Source: Hexactinellida sp. DTS-2022 | Taxonomy: Eukaryota > Porifera > Hexactinellida | Assembly (NCBI GenBank): GCA_028753945.1 | Contig: JAPNXP010000017.1 | Location: forward strand, 372,001-436,000 | Length of the DNA stretch: 64,000 nt | Direction of reading: 5' to 3' | In this document: positions 11,070-22,472 of the stretch, piece after piece | Layout of the letters: every line of letters begins with the position of its first letter | How positions within the stretch are numbered: the first letter of the stretch is position 1 | Position numbers and translations under genes: made by a program | The notes under the pieces: generated by a model | Database searches by the model: none | What the model was told of the DNA's origin: nothing | The model's input: only the letters and a program-made list of their open reading frames with translations

Positions 11070-11656
11070 CCCAGGCAACTCCGGGTAGCTCCTCTTGACC
11101 GCCCGAATATGTCCGGGTGTCCGGGTGGTTTTCAAAAGTATTTGCACTCCAGCACACTTTCATTGAAAATAGTGCTGTAGTTTATTATTAAATCTATTGT
11201 TTTCAAAATATATGGGATATTTAAATTATGATTTCAGATTCGTATTATACGCATGCGAATTATAAATTGAAGTAGCTCTCAACTCAATTACATTTGATTA
11301 GGCTGAAATTATCTTCTTTCGGCACCACGTGCCACTTTTTCCATATGCCACTATGGTATAATGTGGGAACAAGTGTAACATGGTGACATTATATGATAAT
11401 TTTCAACCTAATTAAAGGTAGGAGTTGAAAGTTTCTACAATTTATAATTCATAACACAAGTTATTATTAATATTAAAATACTATAGTACTATTATCAATG
11501 GAGTTATTATTTAGTACGAATATTTTGAGAAGGCAGTGCGGTGTATTCTAAACGTTTGGAGTCGCCCCCAATTATTGGCTCTGAGATGTCGGGGAACATA
11601 TCCCACCCTTAATGAAAGATCATCTGCTCCATTATTTTAATAATCATGTGATATAT
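11070..11656. other. AT-rich intergenic stretch
   Basis: No gene or clear element found. The left edge (to about 11130) has short aaccggtt-free GC-rich text containing gtccgggtgtccgggtgg, possibly part of an older element around the 10836 MITE. Confidence 0.35.
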
Positions 11657-11826
11657 GGTTGTATCAACTCATTTTGAGTTGGCAGAACAACTCATTTTTT
11701 GTCTACCAACTCATTCAAATTTCCTTCACCAACTCATTCAACTCTTTCATTTTGCTGTTACCAACTCATTCAACTCATTCAAGAAAATGAGTTGATTCTG
11801 CCAACTCAAAATGAGTTGATACAACC
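11657..11826. mobile_element. MITE upstream of PSMA1, caactcatt family
   Basis: Inverted ends ggttgtatcaactcattttg and caaaatgagttgatacaacc are perfect over about 30 bp (to ggcagaa / ttctgcc). The interior repeats accaactcattcaa several times. The duplication may be gtgatat/gtgatag, which is not certain. Confidence 0.75.
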
Positions 11827-12052
11827 CTGCGTGATAGCATTTACTTGTATTCCCTTAAAAGAACCATTATATACTTTTTGGAAATGTTGGGTGGGACCTG
11901 ACCAATTAATATCTCGTATCTACCTGATGTATGTATTCTATTTTTTCTAAAATAATTAAACTTTTTAAATCTAGGCTTTACTACTGTTATACAACTACTC
12001 TCCTCTTTGCATACATTTTTTTTCTCTTCTAACAAGATCATCTGCGTTAGTT

Positions 12053-12829
12053 ATGTATCGCAACCAATATGATTATGATGTATCAATTTGGAGTCCACAA
12101 GGTCGTTTACATCAGGTAGAATATGCCATGGAGGCTGTGAAACAAGGATCAGCTACTGTAGGAGTTAAATCCGCCGACTATGCGATCATTGTAGCTTTAA
12201 AGCGTGCGTCTTCAGAGCTGTCTTCTTATCAAAAAAAGATCTATCCTATTGATGATCATATATCGGTTTCTATTGCTGGACTCACTGCTGATGGACGTAT
12301 GTTAACTAAGTTTATGCGTACCGAATGTATGAATCAGCGATACGCACATGATCAGGAAATGGCCGTATCTAGACTAATGGCACGTGTTAGTTCACGAATG
12401 CATAGATGTACTATTTTTTATGGCAGACGTCCTTATGGTGTGGGAATGCTAGTGGCAGGGTATGATTCTCAGGGTCCACACATTTATCATGTCTGCCCTT
12501 CTGCAAACTATTATGATTGTTATGCTATGGCTATAGGTGCACGCTCTCAATCGGCCAAAACATATCTTGAGAGAGAAATCGGTAATTTTAGCAAAAGTTC
12601 AAGCTTTGAGGAACTAATGCGTCATGCTTTGCTCGCACTTAAAGAATGTCTTCCTTCTGATGTTGAATTGAATGAGAAAAATGTTTCAATAGCCTATATT
12701 GGGAAAAACTGTCGTACTCAAGTTTTGTGCGATGATCATTCAGTCGTACCATTCCTATCTCTGGTTTTAGATGAACAAATGGAGCAAGATAATATTGTAG
12801 GTGAAGGTTCTGATCAACAGCTTGACTGA
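12053..12829 (+). CDS. PSMA1: Proteasome subunit alpha type-1 (20S core), single exon
   Basis: 258 codons from ATG at 12053 to TGA. The N-terminus has the alpha-subunit signature (YDYDVSIWSPQGRLHQVEYA, residues 6-25) that closes the gate of the outer ring, followed by MEAVKQGSATVG, ISIAGLTADGR-like text near residue 82 and GRRPYGVGMLVAGYD near residue 125, all typical of PSMA1 (alpha6). CPSANYYDCYAMAIGARSQS near residue 148 also fits this subunit. Alpha subunits are structural, not catalytic; they form the outer rings of the 20S particle in cytosol and nucleus. Length matches the family (about 260) and the acidic C-terminal tail is usual. No frameshift or stop is seen. It is intronless, unlike the tyrosyl-tRNA synthetase in this window. 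I see no poly(A) tract or duplication marking a retrocopy. A pyrimidine-rich stretch ending in ctag near 11975 could be a 3' splice site of a 5' UTR exon. Transcription unproven. Confidence 0.93.
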   Translation: MYRNQYDYDVSIWSPQGRLHQVEYAMEAVKQGSATVGVKSADYAIIVALKRASSELSSYQKKIYPIDDHISVSIAGLTADGRMLTKFMRTECMNQRYAHDQEMAVSRLMARVSSRMHRCTIFYGRRPYGVGMLVAGYDSQGPHIYHVCPSANYYDCYAMAIGARSQSAKTYLEREIGNFSKSSSFEELMRHALLALKECLPSDVELNEKNVSIAYIGKNCRTQVLCDDHSVVPFLSLVLDEQMEQDNIVGEGSDQQLD

Positions 12830-13617
12830 ATGGAAAATTATTAGTTTTGTAGTTAGTAGTCAACTATTATATCTCTAAATACATTATTTTATTGTGTTTG
12901 TTGGAAACATGAAATCAGGTTTAGAAATTTCGATATCTTGCATAAAAGTATATAATGATTTCAAATGACATTTAGGGATAATGGCAAGTGCTGTATCTTC
13001 CTATAGGAGGGATCTCATCCCATGGATAAAGTAATTGAAATTTCACAAAAGATTAAAAAAAAAATATATTCTGAACAAAATCCGTACAGATTCACATGCT
13101 TATCCAAAAATTATGTACTTATAATACTAATATTTACTTATCAGTTAATAGTAAATCCGCTACCGTTAACTGGCATTAGCGGCGGCTAACCGAATCCAGC
13201 CTATATTTTCTAAAAAATTACTATATTTTGTTTTAACTTTCAGTGGCGGTAATCGGTTGACCTGAAGACCAATCGTAACCGTGTCCTCAAAACTGTCACT
13301 GTGATGACCACTAAGTTGAGGGTCACTCAGTATTTAAATTACTGACTTGGTTATTAGTTATTCTGTTTGATAATTGTTAAATTTGAACGATATGTCTCAT
13401 GAGATTAATCTACTAGATGGGGGGACCTAGACTCACGATTTCATCAATATTTGAACCTTTTGAAACTTGTATGGGTCAAAAGCTTATAACTCAAAAATGC
13501 TATCTACAGTTCTAAACCCCTTTTTACAATCTATTTATGCGCCTGATAGTTAACGAATTATAATTTAGACCTACGTACTTATTGCAATAACTAGATATTA
13601 GTTTAATAAATTATTGC
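12830..13617. other. Region 3' of PSMA1 with rearranged MITE fragments
   Basis: Pieces of the gttaaccg MITE family lie at about 13145-13200 (right end, gcggctaaccgaatccagcc) and 13240-13310 (left end, inverted, ggtaatcggttgacctgaag), so one copy was rearranged. No polyadenylation hexamer AATAAA is seen within 100 bases of the PSMA1 stop. Confidence 0.5.
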
Positions 13618-13625
13618 TTTCTCAC

Positions 13626-13951
13626 CTAAGTTATTTAACACGCGTATTGCATTCAATACGTATTACGTATTATACGTTAAATCTATGATCAACCAGGGAT
13701 GTTTTCGAAGTAAATTCAATAGAATATTTCTAATTCTTGTTGTAAATACAACATCTAGCAAATAATCATATTTGTACTATACAAACTATACTACGAGTCA
13801 ATTAACAATAAAATAATAACGATTAAACCAAAAGTTGTTCAAAGCAAATTCCATGAGCTCGATATATAAGTAAGGTATACGTCTAATACGTATTACATTG
13901 TACGTATTATATGTAATACGTAACCAATAAAAGACGTATTAAACAACTTAG
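13626..13951. mobile_element. hAT-type MITE, copy 2 (cgtattatacgt family)
   Basis: Closely related to 2660-3019, with ends ctaagttatttaac and attaaacaacttag. Flanking octamers tttctcac (13618-13625) and tttctcat (13952-13959) match 7 of 8. Confidence 0.85.
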
Positions 13952-14344
13952 TTTCTCATACTTATGTTGAATAAAATTGTTAAATGTTTTTCGATTTGTA
14001 ATATACTACTTAGAATATACAAAGATATAATAGTATCTAACGTAGTGGGACAAATTTTATATGTGCGTTTACACCCTACTCATAGGCGTCTAACTCGGAA
14101 TAGAGCTAACAGCGGCTTCGGGAGTTCCTCTCATTTAATTGAAGGCTTATACAGTACACATACTCCGTGCAGTTTAGAGAAACTTACGGTCCCGTGGTTA
14201 GGGTAAAGCACTGGAACCTCATTACTTTTGATAAAAACTTTAAATTATTGACTAGAATTTGGTACCTAATTTTTATGAGGTATTAATTCATGTACAAAAG
14301 ACAATTATTGTTTAGAAGGAATCATTTGGTGTAATCAAAATTAT

Positions 14345-14680
14345 TCTATCGTTTCAGGTGTAAAATCTATGACGTCATTGTCACATTTCGAGAACCCTGA
14401 AATTCACTTAATCTCACATAATTCGCGCCCTGTAGGAAATAAAATATGAAAATATAATATAACATGTACATTAATGATGCGGACACGTTGGTCACACCAG
14501 ATTGCCAATATGCTTACTCATAGTCGAATGATCACGTTATAAAAATTTCACATTGTTAGGTCTATTTTCGCTTTATAATAAATGTTAGAAGTATGTAAAG
14601 CGCACACCAAACGCAAAGCGGTTGTGTTCTGCCGCGAAGCGACCTATCAAGTGAAGCGCGCTAGTACTAGTATAAATTAA
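14345..14680 (-). repeat. Dispersed repeat, copy 1 (inverted pair with 21525-21870)
   Basis: Contains gcgaagcgacc, agcgcgctagtacta, cacaccagattgccaatatg and tgacgtcattgtcacatttc in inverted order relative to 21525-21870. About 330 bp shared. Class not established; no duplication found. Confidence 0.7.
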
Positions 14681-14689
14681 GGTACTTTA

Positions 14690-15369
14690 AAATCCATAAT
14701 GTAATCCTATTTATTATGATTAAATTACTGATATTAAAGAACCACAATATTTTATATTATATTTTGACAAGCGAAATTTGGGCAATTTATGTCTGGTAAT
14801 GAAATTGAAATGATAGTAAATTTTTTCAGATCACTTCAGACCACAAGGTGATAGTCTCATCAAATGAAGATATTAAAATACTAGAAAATAAAACTTTTGT
14901 TTAAAGTTGACAGAGCGCGACAGATGAAGTTCTTAAAGGTTCGAAGTTGTGATACTGCAGAAAATGTTTTTTTCCAAAGATAGCGATAGTTACAATGAAA
15001 ATATAGTTTAGATACTAAGCTATTCTTTTATATATGCAACATTCCAGCAAATGTTACTAATTATACAGCTTTGAAATCTTTCAATAACATGCTGACTTTA
15101 CATTTCACACTACAATCTTATCAAATAATAATTGTGGTTTTTCAATCAATAAATTCCAATTGAAATTAGTTGTCGTTAAGACGAGTTTGAAGTCCTATTA
15201 TTCCAAGAAGCGGTGTTGTTTCGAAAAAATTTAACTGCACCTTAAATATTAGACAATGCTCTATCAGATAGTCTACGTTTGGATATTTTATATGGTAGTA
15301 AAATATTTCCTAGTTCCAGGGGGTGTGCCACTATGTCAGGGTTCGTGGCAAAATGAGACAGCTTGGCAT
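14690..15369. other. AT-rich stretch, nothing recognised
   Basis: No extended open frame, terminal repeats or RNA gene could be seen on either strand. Confidence 0.3.
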
Positions 15370-15377
15370 AATTGGAG

Positions 15378-15576
15378 CAGGCACGTAGCTACGGGGGGGC
15401 GAGGGGGGGGCGACCGCCCCCCCAAAGTACTTCTCGCCCCCCCTCCCAAGAGAATTAGGAAGTGTTCGTTATAGTAAATAGAGTGATTCGTCCCCCACTT
15501 GCCCCCCCGACTCCCTGCACTTGCCCCCCCACATAAAACTTGCCCCCCTGAATTACATACTCTAGCTACGTGCCTG
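15378..15576. mobile_element. hAT-type MITE, caggcacgtagctacg family
   Basis: Ends caggcacgtagctacg and tagctacgtgcctg are inverted. The 8 bp duplication aattggag is perfect (15370-15377, 15577-15584). Interior is dominated by G and C runs. Confidence 0.9.
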
Positions 15577-16104
15577 AATTGGAGTTGGGTTTGTCCTTGC
15601 GTTACAAAACGTAATATGTTTACGCTTAATTAATATCAACTTGAGCCTGGAATTTTATAGTTAAAATTGTATTGTGGTTATAAATCAAGGGTGGTTTAGA
15701 TAAAATTGCTCATCTATTGTTTTCGATCGTTTATATTTTAATTCACTTTTGTTAATTTAATTCGTAGTACGTACGTATGTAATTTTAGAAAATTCCCAAG
15801 ATAAAATGGCGGCACTTAATTTTGAAGAGGAAGTAAGATATTTTGTGAAATAGGGAGAGGGTGTGTAAATTGTTGGAACTTAGCGTTAAGTAACGTTTCA
15901 ATGGCCTCTAATATAAACAACCTAATATAAATTTTTCTTTTAAACTTTAATCGCAAGCCCATTTGTCCATTTTCCTAATTATTGTGTGGATTTATTACAT
16001 TTTGGATACTACTGTAGTCTGACTCTGAAATACAGTATTTTTATTATTTCGGGGCTCCGGAACCCAACCCCATTAACGCTCCATCTAAACGTGCCTAAAC
16101 ATAG

Positions 16105-16205
16105 TACTACTAGTGGACAAGCAGTTCGCCAGTCTTTAATTAATGATTATTTTAACAAATCACTTAAACTAATATTTAGCTATTAATGTTATGTTATATT
16201 CGACA
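16105..16205 (-). repeat. Harbinger-associated terminal fragment, copy
   Basis: ggacaagcagttcgccagtc and aactaatatttagctatta match, in the opposite orientation, the sequence on both sides of the hAT transposon at 36962-39611 (36908-36961 joined to 39620-39665). This copy lacks the hAT and so acts as a near-empty site. Confidence 0.6.
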
Positions 16206-16220
16206 GTTTACAGTACATAA

Positions 16221-16337
16221 TGCCAGGGCCGGCGCCACCGGGGGTGTCCTGGGTGTCCGGACACCCACTGCCTCGAGGAAATGAAGCGATACTTGGACAG
16301 TGACACCCACATCTCATAATACGTGGCGCCGGCAATG
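16221..16337. mobile_element. Possible hAT-type MITE, ggccggcgccacc family
   Basis: The left end ccagggccggcgccaccgg has a partial partner cgtggcgccggcaatg at about 16323-16337. The same end motif occurs alone at 4903-4922. Flanking duplication is weak. Confidence 0.4.
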
Positions 16338-17553
16338 AATGCATATAGTGATATTGGATATAGTGATAATTTTGCCACTTTAGGTGTCCCCCCGAGCAAA
16401 TCCCATACAAATTTTATTGGGTAGTGATTCATTATTGGATATAGTGATAATTTGTATAGAGATTATAAGGGAATACAAGGGTGGGGTTGGTTAACCGATC
16501 TGAGGATACGGTTACAATTCGATTTCTCGCCACGGTTAACCGGTTAACCGCCCATACTACTCAATACAATAAATCCTTTATAATTTTTTATTATACTACA
16601 GAATAAGACTCAGCCATAGCCTACTCTATATATGGCCTGACAGTAACCTAGAAAATGTGGACCAAGGATGAAGGAGAAGATGGTAATATTTATCCAACCA
16701 CAATATTTAATTTCAAAAATAATAATAATAATCAACCACATTAATTAGAAATATTCTTGAAATATATACAATTATTGATCAGATTTTATTCCAAACTCTT
16801 CTATTGACATAAAATCTCATCCTTTTAATTTCGCTTTGGTATTTTATTCATATTAGCTTCTATTCATGCCTAACTCGTGTTCTGTCCCCGGATGCAAGAG
16901 CAACTACAACCCAGATGACCATGTTCCTTGTGTTCAAGATGCCTCAAAATCCACCAACCCTGAATCATGCCTGGACATGCGATCTTTGTCGCGAGGATAT
17001 CTGTGACCTGAAGGTGGTCTATGTATGTATCAACCATTTTCAGAAAGAAGACATACTACACTTTCCAAGTCCCAAAAGGAGATGGTACTTTTACTGAAGC
17101 ACCGCGGGCGAAGCCAAAGCTGAAAGAAGGCGCTGTACCAAGTTTGCTGCCCGGCTGCCCAGCGTATTACTCATCCTAACCCACCAAACGGAATCGCTTG
17201 TAAAACGATGCAAAAGAGGAAGACTTGATGAACCAAACACTACAACTCAGCTTGAGATCCAAGAGTCAAGAGACTGAGAAGTTTGTGGTCAACTCTCTAC
17301 AGGACTTGAAAGATAAGTTAACCTTGATTTCTTTACCTAGTAGTTGGTTGGTGTGGTTTCCTTAATGAGAGCAACATAACGTTTGTTCTCGCTAAAATGG
17401 CTGAAAAAAATATCTCAGTAGATTTGTACTTTGAAATCAATGCTTATTTATCCACCTCAGCCTATTTTAATGGACAGAGTTTATCCGTTCCCATTGCTGC
17501 AATTAGTGACATCCGATAAATTGAATCTGTTTTACAGGAACTTGCTTTAAATA

Positions 17554-17706
17554 CAGTCAGGTCTGCTTATTATGAACAAACCCTACAGTCCCAATTTTAT
17601 AATTTACATAGGGTTTGTATTAAGTTGAGTTCGCTTATTATGAAGTCTCTCTATTATGAACACAATTTTTGGTCCCTTGAATGTTCATAATAAATGAACC
17701 TGACTG
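17554..17706. mobile_element. MITE, TA-flanked, cagtcaggt family copy 2
   Basis: Ends cagtcaggtctgcttattat and ataataaatgaacctgactg flanked by TA. It sits inside P-like element A, so it is the third nesting level at this site. Confidence 0.88.
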
Positions 17707-18830
17707 TACAACTCTAGTTCTTATTGTGATTATCCCCTTAAGTTCGGTTGTGCATCCTTTGAAGATGTATGTAAATTATATAATTCAGAAAGAACAAGTT
17801 TAGCCAAGTTAGCTCCTCGTTTGACTATGGAGTAATGATTTCCGTCTAGCATAGAGCGTCAAAATGTCAAACTGGTTTTGAAAGTCGTTAACGAATTAAC
17901 AATATCTGCGGGCTTCGCTAACTATCCAGAACGAATTGCGTTATCCAAAATATAGAAAGAATACTCCTGAGTTTGTTGATACCCTTCTTACTGTTTGGAA
18001 ATTGTTCAACGTTAACACACCATTTAAAGGAATACGTTGAACGATAATTTCTCGAGACCTTTGACTTTTAATGACAAGCGATTTCTATTTTTGACTCGTG
18101 TAGTTTTTGGTTAGATGCTTGGCAAACTTTACCAGAAAAAATTGGCAAACTGAGTAAACAAACATACACCAGTTTTAGACATGCTTGTATTGCCTTACCA
18201 CAAATTACCAATCATTTGACTCAATCTTGTGGCTTTACATATGTGTTGTCCTCCTTTCTACAGACGGATCCCTTGGAACACCATTTCGGTCTATACCGTA
18301 TGATGTCGGGTTCTAATTATCACATCTATATTCAATCCTTGAACCGAGCGTCGACTTAAACTTTCTAGCATATTAAACATATTTACTGACCAACAAGACA
18401 CTTCCTTTCAATATATTCAGTCATTTGTTAAATAATTTTCTTCTCCGTATCGCGTATTCCACTACTGATGGTGAGTTCAATTTGGAGCCATTTCTTGATG
18501 AGATTAATGATCTATCAACAATTGATTGTGGTTCACAGTTGCTTCAATCATTAGCCTTTATCGCAGGCTATTCTGTCCATCAGTACCTGAAACAAACAAA
18601 ACCGTGTCATGTCTGTCTACATATGTTAACAGTTGGTAAAGAATTTCTCCTTGATTTAGACCTAGACCTCAGTATAAACTTCTGCAGCTAACGGACAGTG
18701 GCGGACTTAAATATCCATCTGAGCCAGTTTTGAATTCCATACTTGTTATATGGAAGACCTTTAGACTTCAGTGCCATCGAAAACGATAAAGAGCTGATGG
18801 CGAAGCTTGTAAGTGGACCTTCTAGAAAAA

Positions 18831-19152
18831 TACTAGTTGAACTCACACGTTGATGTATTTGGAAGATTGTGATAATCGTGATCCAAGTATTTGGAAATCT
18901 ACTTGTAATTGCTGTGGTGTGTTTAGTTGGAACATCTTATCGAAGCTAGTCTTTCCCGCAGCGAATTGCTTTCTTGCAAACAAAGTTAAGAATACTAGTT
19001 GAACTCACGTTGATGTATTTGGAAGATTGTGATAATCGTGATCCAAGTATTTGGAAATCTACTTGTAATTGCTGTGGTGTGTTTAGTTGGGACATCTTAT
19101 CGAAGCTAGTCTTTCCCGCAGCGAATTGCTTTCTTGCAAACAAAGTTAAGAA
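18831..19152 (+). repeat. 162 bp tandem duplication inside transposase A
   Basis: Text starting tactagttgaactcac and running through gttgatgtatttggaagatt to aacaaagttaag occurs twice in tandem with period 162. The first copy has an extra ac and one G/A change, so the duplication is fairly young. Confidence 0.9.
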
Positions 19153-20095
19153 TTATAACTCGCTGGTTCTTTCAAAAAGTATAGAAAAGCGTAAATTAAA
19201 GAATTTCTCTTAATTATGTGTCTACTTATTTGTATACTCTATTTATTCTTATTTATATTATGTAGTTAAGTGTGTCGTGTGTCACTGCTAGAGCCAGAGA
19301 GAGGAAATAAAGCAAATAATTGTGTATTATTTACTGTATATTAATATTAGAAATTCTACTGTTTGTGTTTATTATTACTATTAAATTATGAAAATCCAAT
19401 CACCCTTCTCATTACAGCTAATGCTAATCACGGGCTAGCATGGGTTGAGTTATGTTTACGACCTAGAGACGCATAAAGAACTTAGTAGTTCAATATATAA
19501 AACATTAAAAAATTAAAATTTCCCATCTTCTTGTGCATCCCTGGTACATCTACTGTCAGGCCATATATAGAGTAGGCTATGACTCAGCTTAATAAAGTAT
19601 AACCGCATAAGTATATTAACTGATACAGTTCGTGCTTTAGGTAAATTTAAATCAATGTTGTCCAAGAAAATTTATTAAGTGGTGATGAGTAATGGATTTA
19701 TGACTACAAATTCAGAAAAAATTCAAAAATTTTAATACTTTATACATTAATTTCCCAATAACTCTGCTGATATTCAACAGACCGGCTAACTGGTTAATAA
19801 AATCTCTAACCGTTAATCGATGTCAGCAACGGTTAACCGGTTAGCCGGTTAACCGAATCCAGCCTTGGAGAATATTTGATTTTTGACTTTCCTTGGCCCC
19901 ATAATTTCTTATTTTACAGTATAAATGTTGTTACCACTCACCAGTTGAATTTGATTAGATTTATGAGAATATAAGTACCGTACTGACCATGTATACAGAA
20001 TATATTATATGCAGTGATATATTGGATATAGTATTATGCTGGATATAGTGATAATTTGGCCAAAGGTCCCATGTTCCCAACATTATCACTATATC

Positions 20096-20760
20096 CATAA
20101 TGTACTGCATCACTATAGCAGTACAATAACAAGTAGACAGTTAATTTATAGCCCAAGAAAACTAAATTTATCCTGCTGCGGGTAGAAAGGGTAGTGGAGG
20201 AAAATAATGTTGTTGCTGGGATCCCTGTCTCATATGAGTAGAAGATTGAAAAGGTGGCAGTGAATTCGAAGGCAGCATTCCCGAAAAACATTAGACACCA
20301 AGGCAATCAATTTATTCTGTTTGGAAATTAACAAATCCATTCTATCAATATTGATTTCGTTGCTCGAAGTTATACTCCGTTAAATTTCCAAGTTTCGAAT
20401 CAATACTTTTGAGAATTTCAATTTTCCGTAGTCCTTTTCCAGAAAGCTATCCTTAACAGATTAGATTCAAGTTCATCGGAAAATTTCCTTTTCCTTGGAT
20501 GTTTCATTTTAGATCCAACTCTGAACGCGATTGTGAAGCTATCTGTAATGGAACTACTGGACTAATGACCCTATCAACTTCGCACAATGGGCTGTTAGTT
20601 ACCATATAAAAGTCTAATCCTGTAGAGATTACTTCGATGGTATCCTTCCTCTTGATAGACTAAGTTTCAACAACTCCGTAAGTCCAGCTTCAGCAGGCCC
20701 ACCACTTGTTCTTTTCGCAGAGGATAGTTCGCTGAAAATTGGTTTGTATTAACCAAATGT
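20096..20760 (-). pseudogene. Harbinger-like accessory (Myb/SANT-like) gene fragment, inverted copy
   Basis: An inverted, very similar copy of 36276-36908. On the minus strand near 20690-20725 it reads KRTSGGPAEAGLTELLKLSL. A GGGP-type motif followed by leucine-rich helix is what I know from the Myb/SANT-like second protein of PIF/Harbinger transposons; the sister copy has KRTGGGP exactly. Downstream text (about 20250-20580) is shared with the sister copy but stops occur in every frame. The low-coordinate side abuts a short palindrome ggatatagtgataatttgg (about 20043-20098). Class moderately sure, function gone. Confidence 0.5.
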
Positions 20761-20944
20761 ACTTTAAGTATAAGACATACCACTAAGCTCACTGAACAAA
20801 ATTGACTCGAGTGAACAAACTAAGTGACGCAAATCATTTATTTTCCGTCGAAAATTTTTAATGAATGAATTTGATTTTGCTACCACAATAAATCTAATAG
20901 ACCGATTGACTTTAAACTTCCAGTGAATAAGGATATAATATATA

Positions 20945-21136
20945 CAGTCAGGTCGGCTTATTGTGAACAAGATTTTGACTGCTTAATATGAAAAACTTTT
21001 ATTATGAACAAGCACTGTGGTCCCAATTTAACAATTTACATTGAGTTTATTCAGTTGAGTTCGTATATTATGAAGTATTTCTACTATGAACACAATTTTT
21101 GGTCCCTTGAATGTTCATAATAAAAGAACCTGACTG
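20945..21136. mobile_element. MITE, TA-flanked, cagtcaggt family copy 3
   Basis: Ends cagtcaggtcggcttattgt and ataataaaagaacctgactg. Left TA present, right flank CA, so one base of the duplication has mutated. Confidence 0.85.
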
Positions 21137-21524
21137 CACTAGTTTCAGGAAGATTTTTGTTTTTGTTTAGCAGAGCAGCCTTGTCCAACACATCCCGGCC
21201 TTCATTAAATCTTCACCTACCCTTGTCTTGTTCGTCGCGCTTAGTGAAATACGCATGACTATATGTATACCAAAAAGGACTTCTTCATATGCCGACCTAC
21301 TCACTGCATCGTTAGAACTTGCTGGGGTATCTATTTTGTTCTCTCTCTTATTATAATTCTGATTCAGATATATCATAATCCATTAATTTATTTCCCTCTA
21401 ATAATTATTTGCTTTAACAATTGGGTATGTATCCCAGTCCGAATAGTTCCAATTCATTGTACAAGCTTGCATTTATTCAGATTCACAAGAATCACAACTA
21501 TACTTATTCCACTTTAATTAGATA

Positions 21525-21870
21525 CTAGCGCGCTTCGCTTGCTAAGTCGCTTCGCAGCAGAACACAACCACACACCAACCACTTCGCGGTTGGTGTGTGG
21601 TTTCCATACTTCTAACATTCGTTATAAAGCGTAAATAGGCCTCAATAGTCAAATTTAACAATGTGAATTTTTGTGATTACGTCATCATGCGATAATGAGT
21701 ATGCATATTGGCAATCTGGTGTGACCACCTTGTCCGCATCATTAATGTCCATGTTCTACTAAATTTTCAGATTTTTATCTCTTAGAGGGCGGGAATTATG
21801 TGCGATTAAGTGAATTTTCAGGTTTCTCAAAATGTGACAATGACGTCATAACTTGTCGAGGTGTGATCAA
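21525..21870 (+). repeat. Dispersed repeat, copy 2 (inverted pair with 14345-14680)
   Basis: Shares gcaatctggtgtgaccac, tccgcatcattaatgt and caatgacgtcata with the copy at 14345-14680. An internal perfect hairpin with 15 bp arms lies at 21566-21602 (aaccacacaccaacc / ggttggtgtgtggtt). Confidence 0.7.
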
Positions 21871-22464
21871 TTTTGAGTGGAGACCTCAACTTGTTGGCGG
21901 GTGCCAAAGGTTACCCCTATATGCCAAAAATCACATTTGCAAACCGTCCAGTTTCTTCAATCAACTCGGAACATACAAACTAATATATATATACACAGTG
22001 TATTACACACATACTATATACACCCAGGTTTGTGTTTTAATAGTATATAGTTAAGCTAGACATTCACTCCCATTCTTGCTTTTACCGGTCGAATAATCAT
22101 CGAAAAGAGGTGAAAATGCATCTTTTCGACGTGTAAGGTTAATAATACCCAATCGCCTTCTTTTATATCACTACTACGGTGATTACTACCCTACCTCCAA
22201 TCATACCTATGCCTCATTTTGTTTTGAGAATCAATAATGTTTGTATGTACGACTTCGCATGACTGTAAAGTTGGCTTAGTATTCGCCCATGGTGACTTCA
22301 GTCAGATATTTGACTCACTTCTAGTTATCAGATGTGAATTAATTTAGTATCATTCGACAGAGGAGATACGGAGGTTTTCCGTGATATGATTCATTTTTTA
22401 ACGAATACTTTTATTGGTTATTTTTATCATACAAAGTAGAATTGGTATTTCATCTAAAATCAAT
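21871..22464. other. AT-rich stretch without recognised features
   Basis: Contains short dinucleotide-like runs (tatatatatacacag near 21985) but no gene, terminal repeat or RNA gene that I can support. Confidence 0.3.
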
Positions 22465-22472
22465 ATCTCGAA

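Larger units (their letters stand above)
16866..19213 (+). pseudogene. P-element/THAP9-like transposase relic A
   Basis: Starts at ATG 16866 with a THAP zinc finger (C2CH): CSVPGCKSNYNPD, then after a 1 base shift near 16930 VFKMPQNPP and VVYVCINHFQKEDI, giving the C-x4-C...C-x2-H ligands that bind DNA. Later blocks in other frames include TDPLEHHFGLYRMMSGSNYH near 18265-18325, a strong marker of P-superfamily transposases, then GSQLLQSLAFIAGYSVHQYL near 18530-18590. The C-terminus FLANKVKNYNSLVLSKSIEK ends at TAA 19211-19213. Multiple frameshifts, the MITE and the internal duplication destroy the frame. Such enzymes cut and paste their own element; this copy cannot be functional. Confidence 0.85.
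16615..19581 (+). mobile_element. THAP/P-element-like transposon A
   Basis: Terminal inverted repeats of about 70 bp start catagcctactctatatatg and end catatatagagtaggctatg. The 7 bp duplication actcagc lies at 16608-16614 and 19582-19588. The empty site is visible in the related MITE at about 56728-56740 (ggactcagtattataaag). It contains a TA-flanked MITE (17554-17706), a 162 bp tandem duplication, and a broken THAP transposase. Without those additions it is about 2.65 kb. Confidence 0.85.
16476..19867. mobile_element. hAT-type MITE of the gttaaccg family, split by a P-like element
   Basis: Left end caagggtggggttggttaac (16476) and right end ggttaaccgaatccagccttg (to 19867). Once the P-like insertion and its duplication are removed about 405 bp remain, the same size as the copy at 57299-57711. 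Flanks gggaata and gagaata match 6 of 7. Its paralogue at 56655 keeps the uninterrupted P insertion site. Confidence 0.8.

Noticed and set aside
12830-13075. PSMA1 as a processed retrocopy with a poly(A) tail
   Set aside because: The run of adenines near 13053 is about 220 bases past the stop and lies in sequence resembling the gttaaccg MITE family near 57560. No target duplication flanks the gene.
20034-20306. 90-codon open frame on the minus strand
   Set aside because: It overlaps the Harbinger-like repeat block present also at 36276-36908, where the equivalent frame is broken.
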